NCBI RefSeq assembly: GCF_963583255.1
Contig: NC_084805.1
Coordinates: 1,876,560-1,940,559, forward strand
Direction of reading: 5' to 3'
Length of the DNA stretch: 64,000 bases
From: Pyrus communis
Taxonomy: Eukaryota > Streptophyta > Magnoliopsida > Rosales > Rosaceae
A program made the position numbers and the translations under genes. A model generated the notes under the pieces. It was given only the letters and a program-made list of their open reading frames with translations, did no database searches and had not been told where the DNA came from. Positions 1 through 11,125 of this stretch are shown here, piece by piece (position 1 is the first letter of the stretch; each line of letters starts with the position of its first letter).

Positions 1-17
1 GCGATCAGTTGAATTCA

Positions 18-1133
18 ATGGAAACCCACGGCCTTTCAGGTGGCGGTGGCGGTGGTAGTGGTGGGTTGAACCTCGATTCCTTCCAAACCCACGTCGCCGA
101 TTGCTTCCTCCAACTCTCCTCCTCCCCCCACGACCTCCTCTCCCTCCCATGGCTCCGAGACCTCCTCGACTCCTTCCTCCACATACACCAGGAGTTCAAA
201 ACCCTCCTCATCCTCTCCTCCACCAAAACCCACATCTCCAAACCCACCGTTGACCGCTACATCTCCGACTACTTCGAGCGCAGCGTCAAAGCCCTAGACG
301 TCTGCAACGCCATCCGCGACGGAATCGAGGAGATGCGCCAGTGGCTCAAGGTGCTTGACATCGTCCTCGTCGCGCTTGACCGCGACAGGACACTGGGCGA
401 GGGCCAATTTCGCCGCGCGAAGAAGGCTCTCGTTGACCTGGCCATCGCAATGCTTGACGACAAGGACTCCTCCAACAACACCATAGCCCACCGGAACCGC
501 TCCTTCGGCCGAAACAACAACACAAAGGATCATCACCAGCAGCAGCACCGGTCGCTCGGCCACTTCCGATCTCTATCCTGGAGCGTCTCGCGGTCGTGGT
601 CGGCCGCGAGGCAGCTGCAGGCAATCGGGAACAATCTATACGCCCCGAGGCCCAATGAAATTGTGGCCTCCAGCGGGCTCGCCCCGGCGGTTTTCACAAT
701 CAATTCGGTTTTGCTGTTCGTAATGTGGGCCCTGGTTGCGGCGATCCCCTGCCAGGACAGGGGACTGCAGGTGCATTTCAACGTGCCGAGAAGCTTCGTG
801 TGGGCGGGGTCAATGCTGTCTCTGCACGACCGGATTATGGACGAGTCGAAGCGGCGGGACCGGAGAAATGCCCGCGCATTGTTGAAGGAGATTCATCAGA
901 TCGAAAGGTGCTCGCGGGTGATCGGCGATCTGGCAGACTCCGCGCACTTCCCGCTTGCGGAGGCGAAGGAGAAGGAGGTGAGGGAGAGAGTGCAGGAACT
1001 GTCGAGTCTCTGCGAGGGGATAAAGGAGGGGTTGGATCCTCTGGAGCGGCAGGTGAGGGAGGTGTTCCATGGAATTGTAAAAAGCCGAACGGAGGGGATG
1101 GACTCGTACGGAAGAACCAATAACCCCGAATGA
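18..1133 (+). CDS. ROH1/BYPASS1-related protein (DUF793 family), single exon
   Basis: Intronless 371-residue protein. The start is the ATG at 18; the in-frame TTG just upstream is not a plausible plant start. After a glycine-rich N-terminus, residues from about 20 to 360 look like the ROH1 (DUF793) domain. Seen: an N-terminal helical block with the [20 protein letters not shown] segment, a low-complexity Asn/His/Gln linker near residues 155-180, a hydrophobic stretch near 226-244 ([19 protein letters not shown]) and a charged helical C-terminus. Family knowledge: Arabidopsis ROH1 binds EXO70 exocyst subunits and acts in polarised secretion such as seed-coat mucilage deposition. Function here is by family only. 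Coding DNA is clearly more GC-rich than its surroundings. The promoter lies outside the window. Confidence 0.85.
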   Translation: METHGLSGGGGGGSGGLNLDSFQTHVADCFLQLSSSPHDLLSLPWLRDLLDSFLHIHQEFKTLLILSSTKTHISKPTVDRYISDYFERSVKALDVCNAIRDGIEEMRQWLKVLDIVLVALDRDRTLGEGQFRRAKKALVDLAIAMLDDKDSSNNTIAHRNRSFGRNNNTKDHHQQQHRSLGHFRSLSWSVSRSWSAARQLQAIGNNLYAPRPNEIVASSGLAPAVFTINSVLLFVMWALVAAIPCQDRGLQVHFNVPRSFVWAGSMLSLHDRIMDESKRRDRRNARALLKEIHQIERCSRVIGDLADSAHFPLAEAKEKEVRERVQELSSLCEGIKEGLDPLERQVREVFHGIVKSRTEGMDSYGRTNNPE

Positions 1134-4068
1134 TCATCGAAATCAATTGCCAATTGAAGAAGAAGAAGAAGACGATGAGATCAATTTTGGCGCCAATAAA
1201 AATTGGGTAAGGAGGAGATATGACTTTTTTTTTCTTTCTTTCTTTGTATTTAATCATCACTGAATGGATCAGCAAATCACCATATATATTGTGTATAGAA
1301 ATTAGGGTTTATGCAAATGGACCAACTTCCATGGAGGTCCATCTTGTTTTTTTTAACTTTCCCCTTTAATTTGTGCTGTTGCTGATTTAATTTACCTTTG
1401 TATAATGGAATTTCTGAGCATGCTTCTGGCTGCTGCTCCTTCTCATTTTTGTTCAGTTGTTACGTAATCTTTCTTTTGTTCTCTGCTAATTACCGATTAT
1501 GAGATACCAATTGGGGAATTCGAATTTGTTTGTGTGTCGGAGAGAGAGGTTTGAGCCGTATTCTAATCTAATCTGAACTACGGGGAAGAGAATTCAAACA
1601 TAAGGGGGCAATATGCTGCCCTGGCTAGCTTGGCTACGCCTACGAAACCATTTGGATTCTAGTTTATTTGGGTTGAGTGTGTGTCTCATTTTCCACCTAA
1701 ATGTTGGAAAATGACTCGATCTCGCTTTTGTCCAGAAAATTATACAGCGGGTAGCACCAAATCAACTGAAGATTCTGAATTTAGTCTCTTTGCTGCAGTT
1801 TTCTATGAGGACAAACGGTCTTTTGTTTTTCTTCATCATCGGATTAATGATAACTAATTATATTTTGATTTGTTAATGCATGGTGAATAGACAGAAGAAA
1901 TAAAGCAAATCTGCTGTTCGATTGTTGTTGGAATTTTCTGCTTGCAATATTTGAATATGCAGCTTCAAGCACAGAACGAAACTCCAAGTTACTCCAGATG
2001 AAAACGGCTGATGTCGATTCTGCTGACTTCCATACGCAGTAAGGTTAGGCTTTTATGTATTTCTGACTATTTCTGGTGAACCTGAGATTGATTGGTGTTG
2101 GGTTATTTATGCATATTTTCCCACTCTTATTGCAGGATTTTGACTGTGATTTGGTTGTGCGAAGACGCCTGTAAAGTTCATCCGTTCTGATCCTTGCGTA
2201 AGGTTTGATTTTGTCAATTCTCTTGGTTGAGTTCCAGCTCTTGCCCAAGAAGATGTTACCTGATTGCTTCGACCTCATTTTGTTTCCCTCTAATGGAAAG
2301 AAAGTATGTATCCAAAGTTTCTCGACCTTGTTTCATTAGCAACATCTGTTCACATTATCGCTGAAGTTTATTTCGTCTCAACTGAGTCCTCTGTTTTGAA
2401 GTTTACTGTTCTCTCTTTCATTGTTTCTGTTCTTACCGTGTTCCTCTCCGTAAAGCTTGCCTTATCTGTCTCTCCATTGTTTCGAAAGTGGTCGGTCCAA
2501 AAGACTAGTTTTCCTACTGATGTTACTTGGTGTACAGGGTTCGATTTGATCTCCACCTAAGGATGTTAAGTACAGAGTGTGGTCTAGCTAATTGCCTGCT
2601 TTAACACATTGAATCGGTCCCATCCTGTAGCGGTTCATAAAGATAGCAGGTGCTACTACTGATAACTCGGACAGTATGTTATCAGTCGCCTGTACACGCG
2701 AGAGCTTTTCCTAACCGTTAATGGATCAACGGCCAAGATTCGCTCACGCATGAGTGGGCGACAGAACATATTTTGACTTGCACTAGATACACATAACCAA
2801 TCTTGTGCATCGAATTGAGCCGCTTGGAATACAGGGGTGATGCCGGCCCCATGCCCCCGAGAGGTTGATCGCCAGCCTCCTCTCCTTGCGGTTGCCCCCC
2901 CCCCCCCCCCCCCCTCATTTGGTCTTGTGAAGATTTCCTCTAGCTATTGTTTAGAAAAATAGGTTTTGGGTCATCCTGTCACCGACTTATCCTGAATTCG
3001 AAGGGGGAGGAATAATAATGCAGTTGGTAGACTGTAAACATCACGACGACTGCTGAGAGCAGTTTAGCCTCTTCTCTTGCGTACCTACCTCGTCGAAACG
3101 AGAGGCTGCCAAAGGAAGGCAGTGGACCCTACAAAAACAACAGTCTTAGAACGCCAGTGCGACTAATTTTGTGTTAAGTCTTTTGAGTTGATCCTAACAA
3201 CATCAAAATTTTATCTCCCTAAATGAGGTCAATTGTATAATTTTAGAACATCAATGCAATCGATTTTGTGCGAAAAATGACTTAACCTTAATTTTCTAAA
3301 TTAAGAATTTGTAAGAAAAGGAGCTATCAATGAGCTGTTGTTAAATGTGGGGTTTAAATGCTAAAAGTAAGTTTTTGTCTGTTGTGTTGGTTGTATTGAT
3401 TGATGGAGTTGATGAGGCATGTATTAGGAAGGTGGGTTTATGAATTTGCACCTAGCTTCTTGCCATTCCAGTTCTCATACATTTTCATCCGTTTTTATTT
3501 GTGTTGTTACGATTAAGTTATGTTAATATTTTATATCATTATTATTTTTGTTTTATTATCTTTATAAAATATTAACGTGATTTAACCGTGATCGTAAAAA
3601 ATAGAAAAGGATAAGAATGTATAAGAACTGAGAGGGCAAATAAGCCAGGTCCCATGAATTTATGGTGCAGATTGGAGATTGGGTTGGAGTTATGGGAATG
3701 CATCCTACTTGGGTTCCTTCCTAGCTGTTGAGCCATAAATACCAATAGCTAGCTCTTTTGCCTTTAATTGTTAGCAACTAAGATCGATAAATTTTTTATT
3801 ATGACGGGAATACGAAAGGTACATTACGTATTTTTATATAAATGGTAAGAAATTTTATTTTTTAAGTTATTAACTTTTTAACACACATATCCCACTATTT
3901 GTATAGTAACATGTGGTGTAATACCTCGTGTGCTGGTTACACAGAAAAATCTCTCACTAAGTTCATCTTCAATCTACTCAAAATTCAAATCTCATATTTA
4001 AGTCGACGAGTAATATGATTGGAAACTTGAAACTTATTATGGTTGGTTTATTGTGTGGCTACTTGACG
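1134..4068. other. Intergenic, no supported gene; 3' UTR of the ROH1-like gene at left
   Basis: AT-rich sequence with only short, unconvincing reading frames. The first few hundred bases are presumably the 3' UTR of the upstream gene. The stretch 1880-2640 has splice-like signals (TTGCAG near 2135) but no recognisable protein, so a spliced 3' UTR or non-coding transcript is possible and unproven. It also contains a 20-base cytosine run. Confidence 0.6.
2895..2914 (+). repeat. Homopolymer run of 20 C
   Basis: Twenty consecutive cytosines. Long C/G homopolymers are rare in plant DNA and prone to sequencing or assembly error, so the exact length is uncertain. Confidence 0.9.
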
Positions 4069-4082
4069 AATGATTTTATTTA

Positions 4083-4212
4083 GTAAGTGGCTTGTAGCTC
4101 AGTTGGTTAAAATCATTTGTCTTTGTAACGGAAGTCCTGTGTTCGAATTTCTCTTTACGTAATGTAAAGTAGATTATCTTATCGTTTATAAATAAAATAA
4201 AATAAAAAGACA
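4083..4212 (+). mobile_element. tRNA-derived SINE with imperfect target-site duplication
   Basis: The 5' part resembles a tRNA: TGTAGCTCAGTTGGTT fits a pol III A box and GTGTTCGAATTTC about 40 bases later fits a B box. The cloverleaf does not fold well, because the anticodon arm does not pair. The element ends in an A/T-rich AAATAAAATAAAAT tail. Near-identical 14-mers flank it (AATGATTTTATTTA at 4069-4082 and AATGACTTTATCTA at 4213-4226, 12 of 14 matching), as expected for LINE-mediated insertion. It is not a functional tRNA gene. Confidence 0.65.
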
Positions 4213-4226
4213 AATGACTTTATCTA

Positions 4227-5144
4227 ATTACAACAACAATATATTTGCGCTAGGGTTCACAATTGACGGACCATAATAGTTTGGTTGGCAACTTGTCATC
4301 CACAAAAATCGATCCTAAGACCTTCTACTTATAAGTGAAAATAAATATTACTAGACCGTATAATTTGAAAATGTCTTTAAAAGTTATGTTGATCTTAATT
4401 ATACACTTCATTCAGAGATCAGGATCAACCCTGCATTATAAACTACAAACTAATATACACGCATGCATTTATACTAGTCATAATATTCATTAAATCATCA
4501 TTATGCAGAAACTAGGGATGCACTTACTTGCTGTCGTAGACGAGATGACTGAGATGAGATTTGGACCTTCCTTTCTCTTGGAAACGGAATGGAACTCTTA
4601 CTCTCGATAGGGTGAGCATTCACATTATGAGAACCTTGTAACTTACCAGAGAAAGGGGATCAAAACCTGACTTATAGGACGCAACTGCTCCACCTATCAT
4701 GGTAGCAGTTGTTGTCAGTTTTCTTCAAGTTTTGTAATTGTCTTCCATCCATAATTTGTACAAGTAATATGGTTTTCTCACTTTATATTCAATGTGTACT
4801 TAATGTATATAACGTATACTATAACCATATTTCCTTTATTAAATGGTTTGGACCATTTCTCACACAAAGGTTCTTACAAGTTAAAGTGGTATCGAAAGGA
4901 TTGAAAAAGTTAATTTTTAATAATGAGTTAAATGTTTTGATTTTATGAATCAATGAATATCGAACTTTCTCAACAAAGACTTTATAGCATAAACGTACAC
5001 AAAAGATCTTTGCCTCTTCCCCATAAATTTGATTTCCCAATCTTCATCCAAATTTATAAACCAAAATAAGTGAAAAATTGAATGTCAATTATAACAGAGG
5101 AAGTGAGGGTCGGAGGTCTCTTAACTATACACACACATTAGAAG
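4227..5144. other. Intergenic; 3' flank of the RTM2-like gene
   Basis: AT-rich with no recognisable coding or RNA feature. The right end (about 4950-5144) probably holds the 3' UTR of the minus-strand gene that ends at 5145. Confidence 0.6.
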
Positions 5145-6638
5145 CTATGTTTTTCTGGTTCTAATCCTGTTGATTGCTAGCACCAGCAGGGACACAATAA
5201 GGGCTGAACCTGCAATGATAAAAGGAGAGCACAGCAGATTAGACTTTTCCAAACCATCCTTCTTCCCCATATCCTCACTTGATTCCTCATCAGCCACATC
5301 ACTTTGTTCCTCCGTTTCGGAAGATTCATCCTCTTCCTTCTCTTGATTTTGTTCTTCATTCTTTGATACTTCTTTGATTTCGTTTTCGTGACCTTTTTCG
5401 ATGGATTCTTGCTTTGGTAGCCGCTGAACAATATCGCCTTCTTTACTAACTCCATCCGTATTCTTTTCGTGTCCAACTTGTGCTTCTTCTTGTGTTGCTC
5501 TTCTGTCTTGTGCAAGTTTTGATGATTCGCCGCTCTCTGGTCTACTTCTAACGTGTTCCTCGATCCCCGCCTTTGGCGTTTCTAATTCGGGCTCTGCAGT
5601 AGAGTTTTCTTTAGCTGTTTCATGCTTAGCAATTGCCTGAGTTTCTTGTGGTGACCGAGTAACTTCATGAGTTACTTCAGTGGTTTTATCCACATTCATT
5701 GGCTCTTCAGCATCCCCACTGATCCTTGGAACCTTGTCCGCTACAATTTGGTCTCTTCCGAGTTCCCTTCTTCCAACTTTCTCTTTCTCAACTCCATCAG
5801 CTTCTTTAACCTTTGCAACTTTTAGCTCTTCACTGTGTTCCGAAACAGATTTTGTTTGGTGTTGCATACTTTGAGTCTTTGAATCTTTAGCTTCTTCCTG
5901 CACTACGCCTCTGCTCGCATCCTTTTCGATAACTCCATCAGCTACAATTTCTTTCTTGGAGCCCTCTTCATCAACCCCTTTCGCATAAGTTCGACAATTT
6001 TCTCCTACTTTCTTTTTCTCAGGCTCACCAAATTGTTCCTCCATTTTCCCCCTAAAACCATCTTTTTCAGGGACTTCTCCAGCCGCAGGAGGTTTTGTGA
6101 GCTGCTGTCTCCCTATATCCACTTCATCTTCTTTCACTTCCTCGATCTCAACCCCACGAATTCCTTTCACCGATTTTGGCATGACGATCGTGAGAGTTGA
6201 TTCGTGTACATTAAACTTGGCCTTGATTCGATCCAAAACCACTCCATCCGGAATTTGAAAGACTTTTCGGAAACCCCTCATCTCCACCTCTTTCTTGTAC
6301 ATTATCCATCCTGACATAACCTTCTCTTGAACTGGCTTTTCCCCACTGATTCCAATCTGAGTCCCATCTTCGTTTATGTCGATATATACACGCTCTCTTC
6401 TATAACCTGCAAAAAATTATTTTCTTAAATAAAAACACATGTGAATACTAAGCGAGCGCGCACATAAAGATAAAATGAAAAGATACCGACCATTGAGATG
6501 GGCAGTGAGGATGAACATGGTTTCGGTTTCCTTAGACACGAAAATAGGACCGGATTTGTCCTTGGCAATCCAAAAGTTGGTAGACGAAACATGATCGTCT
6601 ACGCTGTGGGCGATCTTGAGTCCTAATTCTAGATCCAT
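5145..6638 (-). CDS. HSP20-like / RESTRICTED TEV MOVEMENT 2-like protein with C-terminal membrane anchor
   Basis: Two exons: complement(join(5145..6406,6491..6638)), 469 residues. Exon 1 (MDLELGLKIAHSVDDHV...) and the start of exon 2 (YRRERVYIDINEDG, then VFQIPDGVVLDRIKAKF and LTIVMPK) make an alpha-crystallin domain over about residues 18-115. A long Lys/Glu-rich low-complexity region follows, then a C-terminal membrane helix (about 444-462, FIIAGSALIVSLLVLAI) with a basic tail. This layout matches the plant RTM2-like HSP20 group; Arabidopsis RTM2 restricts potyvirus long-distance movement in phloem, but most relatives have no proven role. The 84-nt intron needs donor G|GTCGGT at 6490 to keep frame; the stronger-looking GTATCT four bases on would give an immediate stop. 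Confidence 0.85.
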
Positions 6639-8410
6639 TGGCGGTTTTTCGTGTTAGAAATCAATTTCGGAAACTCAATTTTTTTTTTTTTTTTCATAAG
6701 AAGGGGTAGAAGAATGTGGCTATTGAATTGAGGGGCATGTTAGGTGAGCATATGAACAAGTAAGCACATATTCATTGCTTCTTAATAAGGGCTGCTGCAA
6801 CAGTTTAAATCCTTTGCCTTCATGATATTTTTGTTTGCCTTGGCGGGAAAGCTAACGTCTGTTTTTTACACCAAAAACATGCAACTGTCCCTTTGAGTTA
6901 CTTAATTAAGGCCTTCAATCAAGTTCAAAGCAATGCGTGTTCATATTCGTTATCTGAGCCAGAAAATTTTGAGACCAAGTTAGACAAAGAGAGGGAGGGT
7001 TGAACCCGGGATGCAATGGGTTAAAAACGAAGACCTCAACCAACATAATAATCCACTTGCAATTCAAGGCTACATTTGAGCTTGAATGATATCAAATTTA
7101 TTTAGTTTTTTACAAGACGATATTTTGTCTACTCACAAAAGGAGTCCTTTAGTTCGGCGCTCCAAACACGCGGTTGTTCTATTAAGACTCATTGAACAAG
7201 ATCACGAAGGAAGGATGAGTGGAACTAGGAAGGGGGTGGGTGTTGGCCTGAATATCGTAAAGTGAGATGGCATGGTCTCACCAATACCAAGATTTTCCTG
7301 TTAGACTACATGGATTCAAACAAATGGACGAGACCACTGCTTTGGCCAACTGACCTAGTATTCATGTTAGACAATATTTGAGTGGAAAAGTTATCAAGTT
7401 CGAACCCTCCCTCCCTTCTTGATAAAAAGGGAAAGTACTCGAGTAAAAATGATTGAACACCATTATAATCTGTTCAAATGGATTTTAGTGCCCGAGGAAA
7501 GAAAAGGACTGAAGTTCACAACTCATTTTGTTCATTCTTGAACAAGAGGAAAGTCCACCAGAAAAGGGTTCATCATTGCATATGTATATTTCACTTCGGC
7601 CTGCAGCATAATCATCTGTGAAGATTATTTTGGTGGACACTGTGGCTCTCTTCTTGTTTGCAAATCACATTCTTATAAATATGTATAATAATTCGTTATA
7701 ATCACAAAACAAAAATTTATACACATTGTTCAAACTATGATTTGTCTGTTAGGAGAGACTCTTCTAACTTCTAAGCCAATCACTACAGTGGAACCTCAAC
7801 TTTTTCCATTTTCCGAATTCTTTCATGTTTCATGTTGTGTAATTAATATGCAGATTTTAACTATATGTCCACCACCTCCACTCATCCAGCCACAGATCCA
7901 CAAAGGGTGGTTCAGATGGTAACTTTTCCTTGAAATTTATTTGGACAAATGGATCACAGGTCATAGGAGTTACCCAAATGGTGTAAAACACCTTTCATTT
8001 AATCAGTTGTGCCTTTGTCTTTGTGGTGGTGGAGGGATCCAAAGTCCACATGCATGTACCTCCTCAAACTCAATTGAGGTGGGATAACTTTAGTCAAAGT
8101 GTCAAATAGGTCATTGGCCTTGTGACTTTTGAAATTTAAAATTCCTCCAAAATTAAAAGTGGAAAGGAGCAGGATAAAAAGTGGAGGAAAAAAAGAAAGA
8201 GAGAGAGAAATTAGCAACTGATTGCATGCAAAAATTCAAGGAGCAAAAAATGGCAATGATTTCCAAAGTAGGGACCTTAATCTAAGAGCATCATTACACT
8301 ACACTACATGGTGGATAATCATCAAACCACCGTTACAAATTACAATACTCTGATGAAGATTAACCTACCTACCTCAGAAATCCAATTTATATTTGACAAA
8401 CTACATAACA
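6639..8410. other. Intergenic; promoter of the RTM2-like gene at left, degenerate repeats
   Basis: No gene recognised. A T tract lies just upstream of the minus-strand start. At 6985-7075 and 7300-7430 there are phrases such as GGTTGAACCCGGGATGCAAT and AGTTCGAACCCTCCCTCC that look like reversed pol III B boxes of old tRNA-derived repeats. No target duplications were found, so they are not called separately. Confidence 0.5.
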
Positions 8411-8445
8411 TCTCTCTCTCTCTCTCCCCCTCTCCCTCCCTCCCT

Positions 8446-8507
<62 letters not shown>
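8411..8507 (+). repeat. (CT)n/(CCCT)n microsatellite in the 3' UTR of the phytocyanin gene
   Basis: Almost pure CT/CCCT tract of about 97 bases. On the minus strand it is a GA tract that begins at the stop codon of the phytocyanin gene (TAG followed by AGAGAG...). It is therefore the first part of that gene's 3' UTR and likely polymorphic in length. Confidence 0.95.
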
Positions 8508-8509
<2 letters not shown>

Positions 8510-9963
8510 AGCACCAGTAAAACCACACAAAACAGAGCCAATTCCATTTGAGCAGCAAATAACCCCACCAGCACCTGCAACCCACAATCCAAAAGAAACC
8601 AATCAACATCCCATCAATATTCAAAAGTAACATAAAGTAGAAAAAAATTTACATACACTGATACTCATATACAATTTTCATGTATATTAATAATAACATA
8701 TGCTTTGTAGCCATGCTTTACTAATCACTATTTTCATATGTGCTAATTTTATTTTTTTTTTACACAAACAAAATTATTCTAACCTACACTAAAAAAAAAG
8801 ATGAAGAGTTTGAATTCGGAACACAATGGATTAAAAAATGAACCACTCATCAAAGCAATCCACCAATTGCATGCCGAGGTTCATTTTATTAATTTTTTTT
8901 TTTTTTTTTTTTGAAGAAATGAACACATTTTAATGCTTCAGTTGATGAAGAAGTAATAAGTAATAACCAACTACTTGATGCAAATTGAATGTTTGAGCAT
9001 GTAACCAAAAACTAAAATAATCAACAAAGGAAATGGTTACCTGTCTCTGGTGGCCAGAGGTTGGTATAGGGCGTATTGTAGTTGAATCCACTTCACCAGT
9101 AGGCAAAGGAACAGCAGGATTACTGTTAATGAATGGGATTCCGCCGCCGCCGCCGCCTCCTTTATCTGTTACTGAAGAGCTTACGCTTGGTTGTGGGCTG
9201 GGAGCTACTGCCACTTGGCGAGGATGGAATGGCCATGGGAATACTGGAGATGGTGAAACTACTCCACCACCACCGGATTTCGGTGTTGGGGCCACGGTTG
9301 GAGGAAGCTGCGGAGAGATTCTTGAACTTGAACCGGAACTCTGCGGCGGCGGTGCGGAGGAGGAGGAGACCGTTATGGCCAGCTTTTGAGTGTTTTGGCA
9401 TGTTTTGAGCAGAGAGCCATTGTTGAAGGCAAAGTAGAAGAAACCAGTGCGTGATGGGTGCCACTTTGCAATGTTACAAGAAAATTTTCATTCAGAAAAC
9501 TCAGATCTTTGAGAAAATCACGACTTACCCAGATGAAAATTACTTGTTTTGAAGCTAATATACTGAAAACCCAGGTTCGAACACACAGAAAAACAGAGCC
9601 ATTTTAGAGAGAGACAGAGAGAGATACCGTGAAGGAGGTGGAGTCAGGTTTGCTGAGAAGAGTGGCTTGAATGAAATTGCAGAGATCGAAGGCTCTTTGG
9701 TTCTGGAAAATGTAGAGGTTGTACTGATACTTGTGCTTGAAAACTGAAAAATGCTCAAGAAAATATTGAATCAAAACCAAAGAAAATAAAGTTGCTGAAT
9801 TTGTTTAGTTTATGACAAATGCAAAGTACTTACTGACGGAGTCTCCCACATGAACAGTTGGGTTTTTCCACTCTGAAACTCCATCAACTAGTATTGTGGT
9901 GGAGTGAGAATGCTGGAAGAGTAAAGAGAGCAAGCACACCAAGATGAGCATGGAGAACTTCAT
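8506..9963 (-). CDS. Early nodulin-like phytocyanin (cupredoxin fold, copper ligands lost), GPI-type tail
   Basis: Four exons: complement(join(8506..8574,9041..9463,9628..9743,9834..9963)), 245 residues. All joins are in frame with GT-AG borders. Residues 1-21 are a signal peptide (MKFSMLILVCLLSLLFQHSHS). Residues 22-118 form a phytocyanin domain with the VHVGDSV, YQYNLYIF, WHPSRTGFFYFAF and CQNSQKLAITV segments. A Pro/Ser/Gly-rich region (about 119-223) and a 22-residue hydrophobic C-terminus from the last exon follow, as in GPI-anchored arabinogalactan-like ENODLs. The usual copper ligands are missing: the first His is replaced within YNLYIF, ICG is AFN and GHC is KTC. It is expected to be a non-copper cell-surface protein. 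Exact role unknown. Confidence 0.88.
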
Positions 9964-10463
9964 GGAGAGCTTCTCTTTTGAATTTTTTTGTCGCACACAA
10001 AGTATAAAGATGGTTTATTTAGATTAGACACAGGTTTTCCAGTCCTTTGTACGCTTGCCCTTTATCTATCTCTGTGTCTAATCACTTATATAAAACGGCT
10101 TCACTTATACTACGGTGTTTGGAAACAATAATATAATAGTAGTTATAAGTATATATTTGTATGATAATATATTATTGAATCGGGATAATATCGTGACAGT
10201 GAACTTGTTTCATGTAAATTGCTTTATTTTTAGCTATTTCGACCATGCTATTTTGGACCAATAATTTGAGACCACGTTTTCTAACTTTCTCACATGTCAC
10301 TTTATCATTAATAAAAAATGTCATAATATTAGGGAGTAGATTCATTCTTTGAGCCATTGGAAAGATTTTTCATGTGCTGGCAACACGGCTTTGTATACCA
10401 AGTGTCATAATACAACTAATTAGATACTTGCAAAAAAGAATTTCCAATTATTTGTATTATAAC
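9964..10463. other. Promoter region of the phytocyanin gene and intergenic DNA
   Basis: The first 100 bases carry a possible TATA element on the minus strand (TTTATA near 10000). The rest is AT-rich with no other feature seen. Confidence 0.45.
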
Positions 10464-11125
10464 ACATACGGGTGATTCGGTATGGAATCCCAAACCGAAA
10501 ATGGCATTCCGAATTCCAAACCAAAAATTTTCAGGATGAGAATTTGAAGACCAATCCCGAACTGAAATTTCGGTATTCCCAATTTTCGGGATTCGCGAAA
10601 TATTTTCAATATTTCGGGATTGGATTTTCGGTTTTGAGCTTATGGGTTGAAATATTTTTGGGCTATGAGCTATAATTTGGGCCTTTGGCCTAATTATTAT
10701 TATTATTATTTTTTTCCAATTTCATATCAATTGAAATTTAAACTTTTACCTCATACCAATTTGAAATTTCATACCAATCAAAAGACCATTTCATTCGTAA
10801 CAAGTGAAACGGATGTTCCAAAGTTCTAAACTACTTAAATTTTATACTTCTATCTCTAATATAGTCTACTATTAAACTACTTAAATTCAACATTCAACAT
10901 GCATCAACCAAAAAAAAAATATATATATATATATATTTTTTTTAGTTCGGTTCGGGATTTCCAAACCATTGAATATGTAATCTTGATTTCTGTACCAAAA
11001 GGTTTGGGATCGGTTCAGTATAGATCCCAAAAATTTCGGTATTATCAATTCGAAAATTTGTTGGTATGAGATTGAGATTTTTTTAGTTTGGTTTAGGATT
11101 TTCAGGATAAATTTCTAGCCCTAAT
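10464..11125. mobile_element. Probable non-autonomous hAT-like element rich in TTCGG motifs
   Basis: A block full of TTCGGGAT/TTCGGTTC words, more abundant near the ends and running in opposite sense at the two sides, with an AT-rich centre. Right edge reads ATTTCTAGCCCTAA. The flanks ATAACACA (left) and ATAACACT (right) could be an 8-bp target duplication (7 of 8). Edges are approximate and there is no coding capacity. Two better-supported elements of similar base composition lie at 36347-38244 and 61378-62139. Confidence 0.4.

Noticed and set aside
4086..4160. tRNA gene
   Set aside because: A- and B-box words are present, but the anticodon arm does not pair and the segment ends in an A/T-rich tail with target duplications, so it is a SINE.
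8308..8633. Ser/Leu- or Arg/Glu-repeat proteins across the CT tract
   Set aside because: Reading frames are produced by the dinucleotide repeat; the tract is the 3' UTR of the phytocyanin gene.
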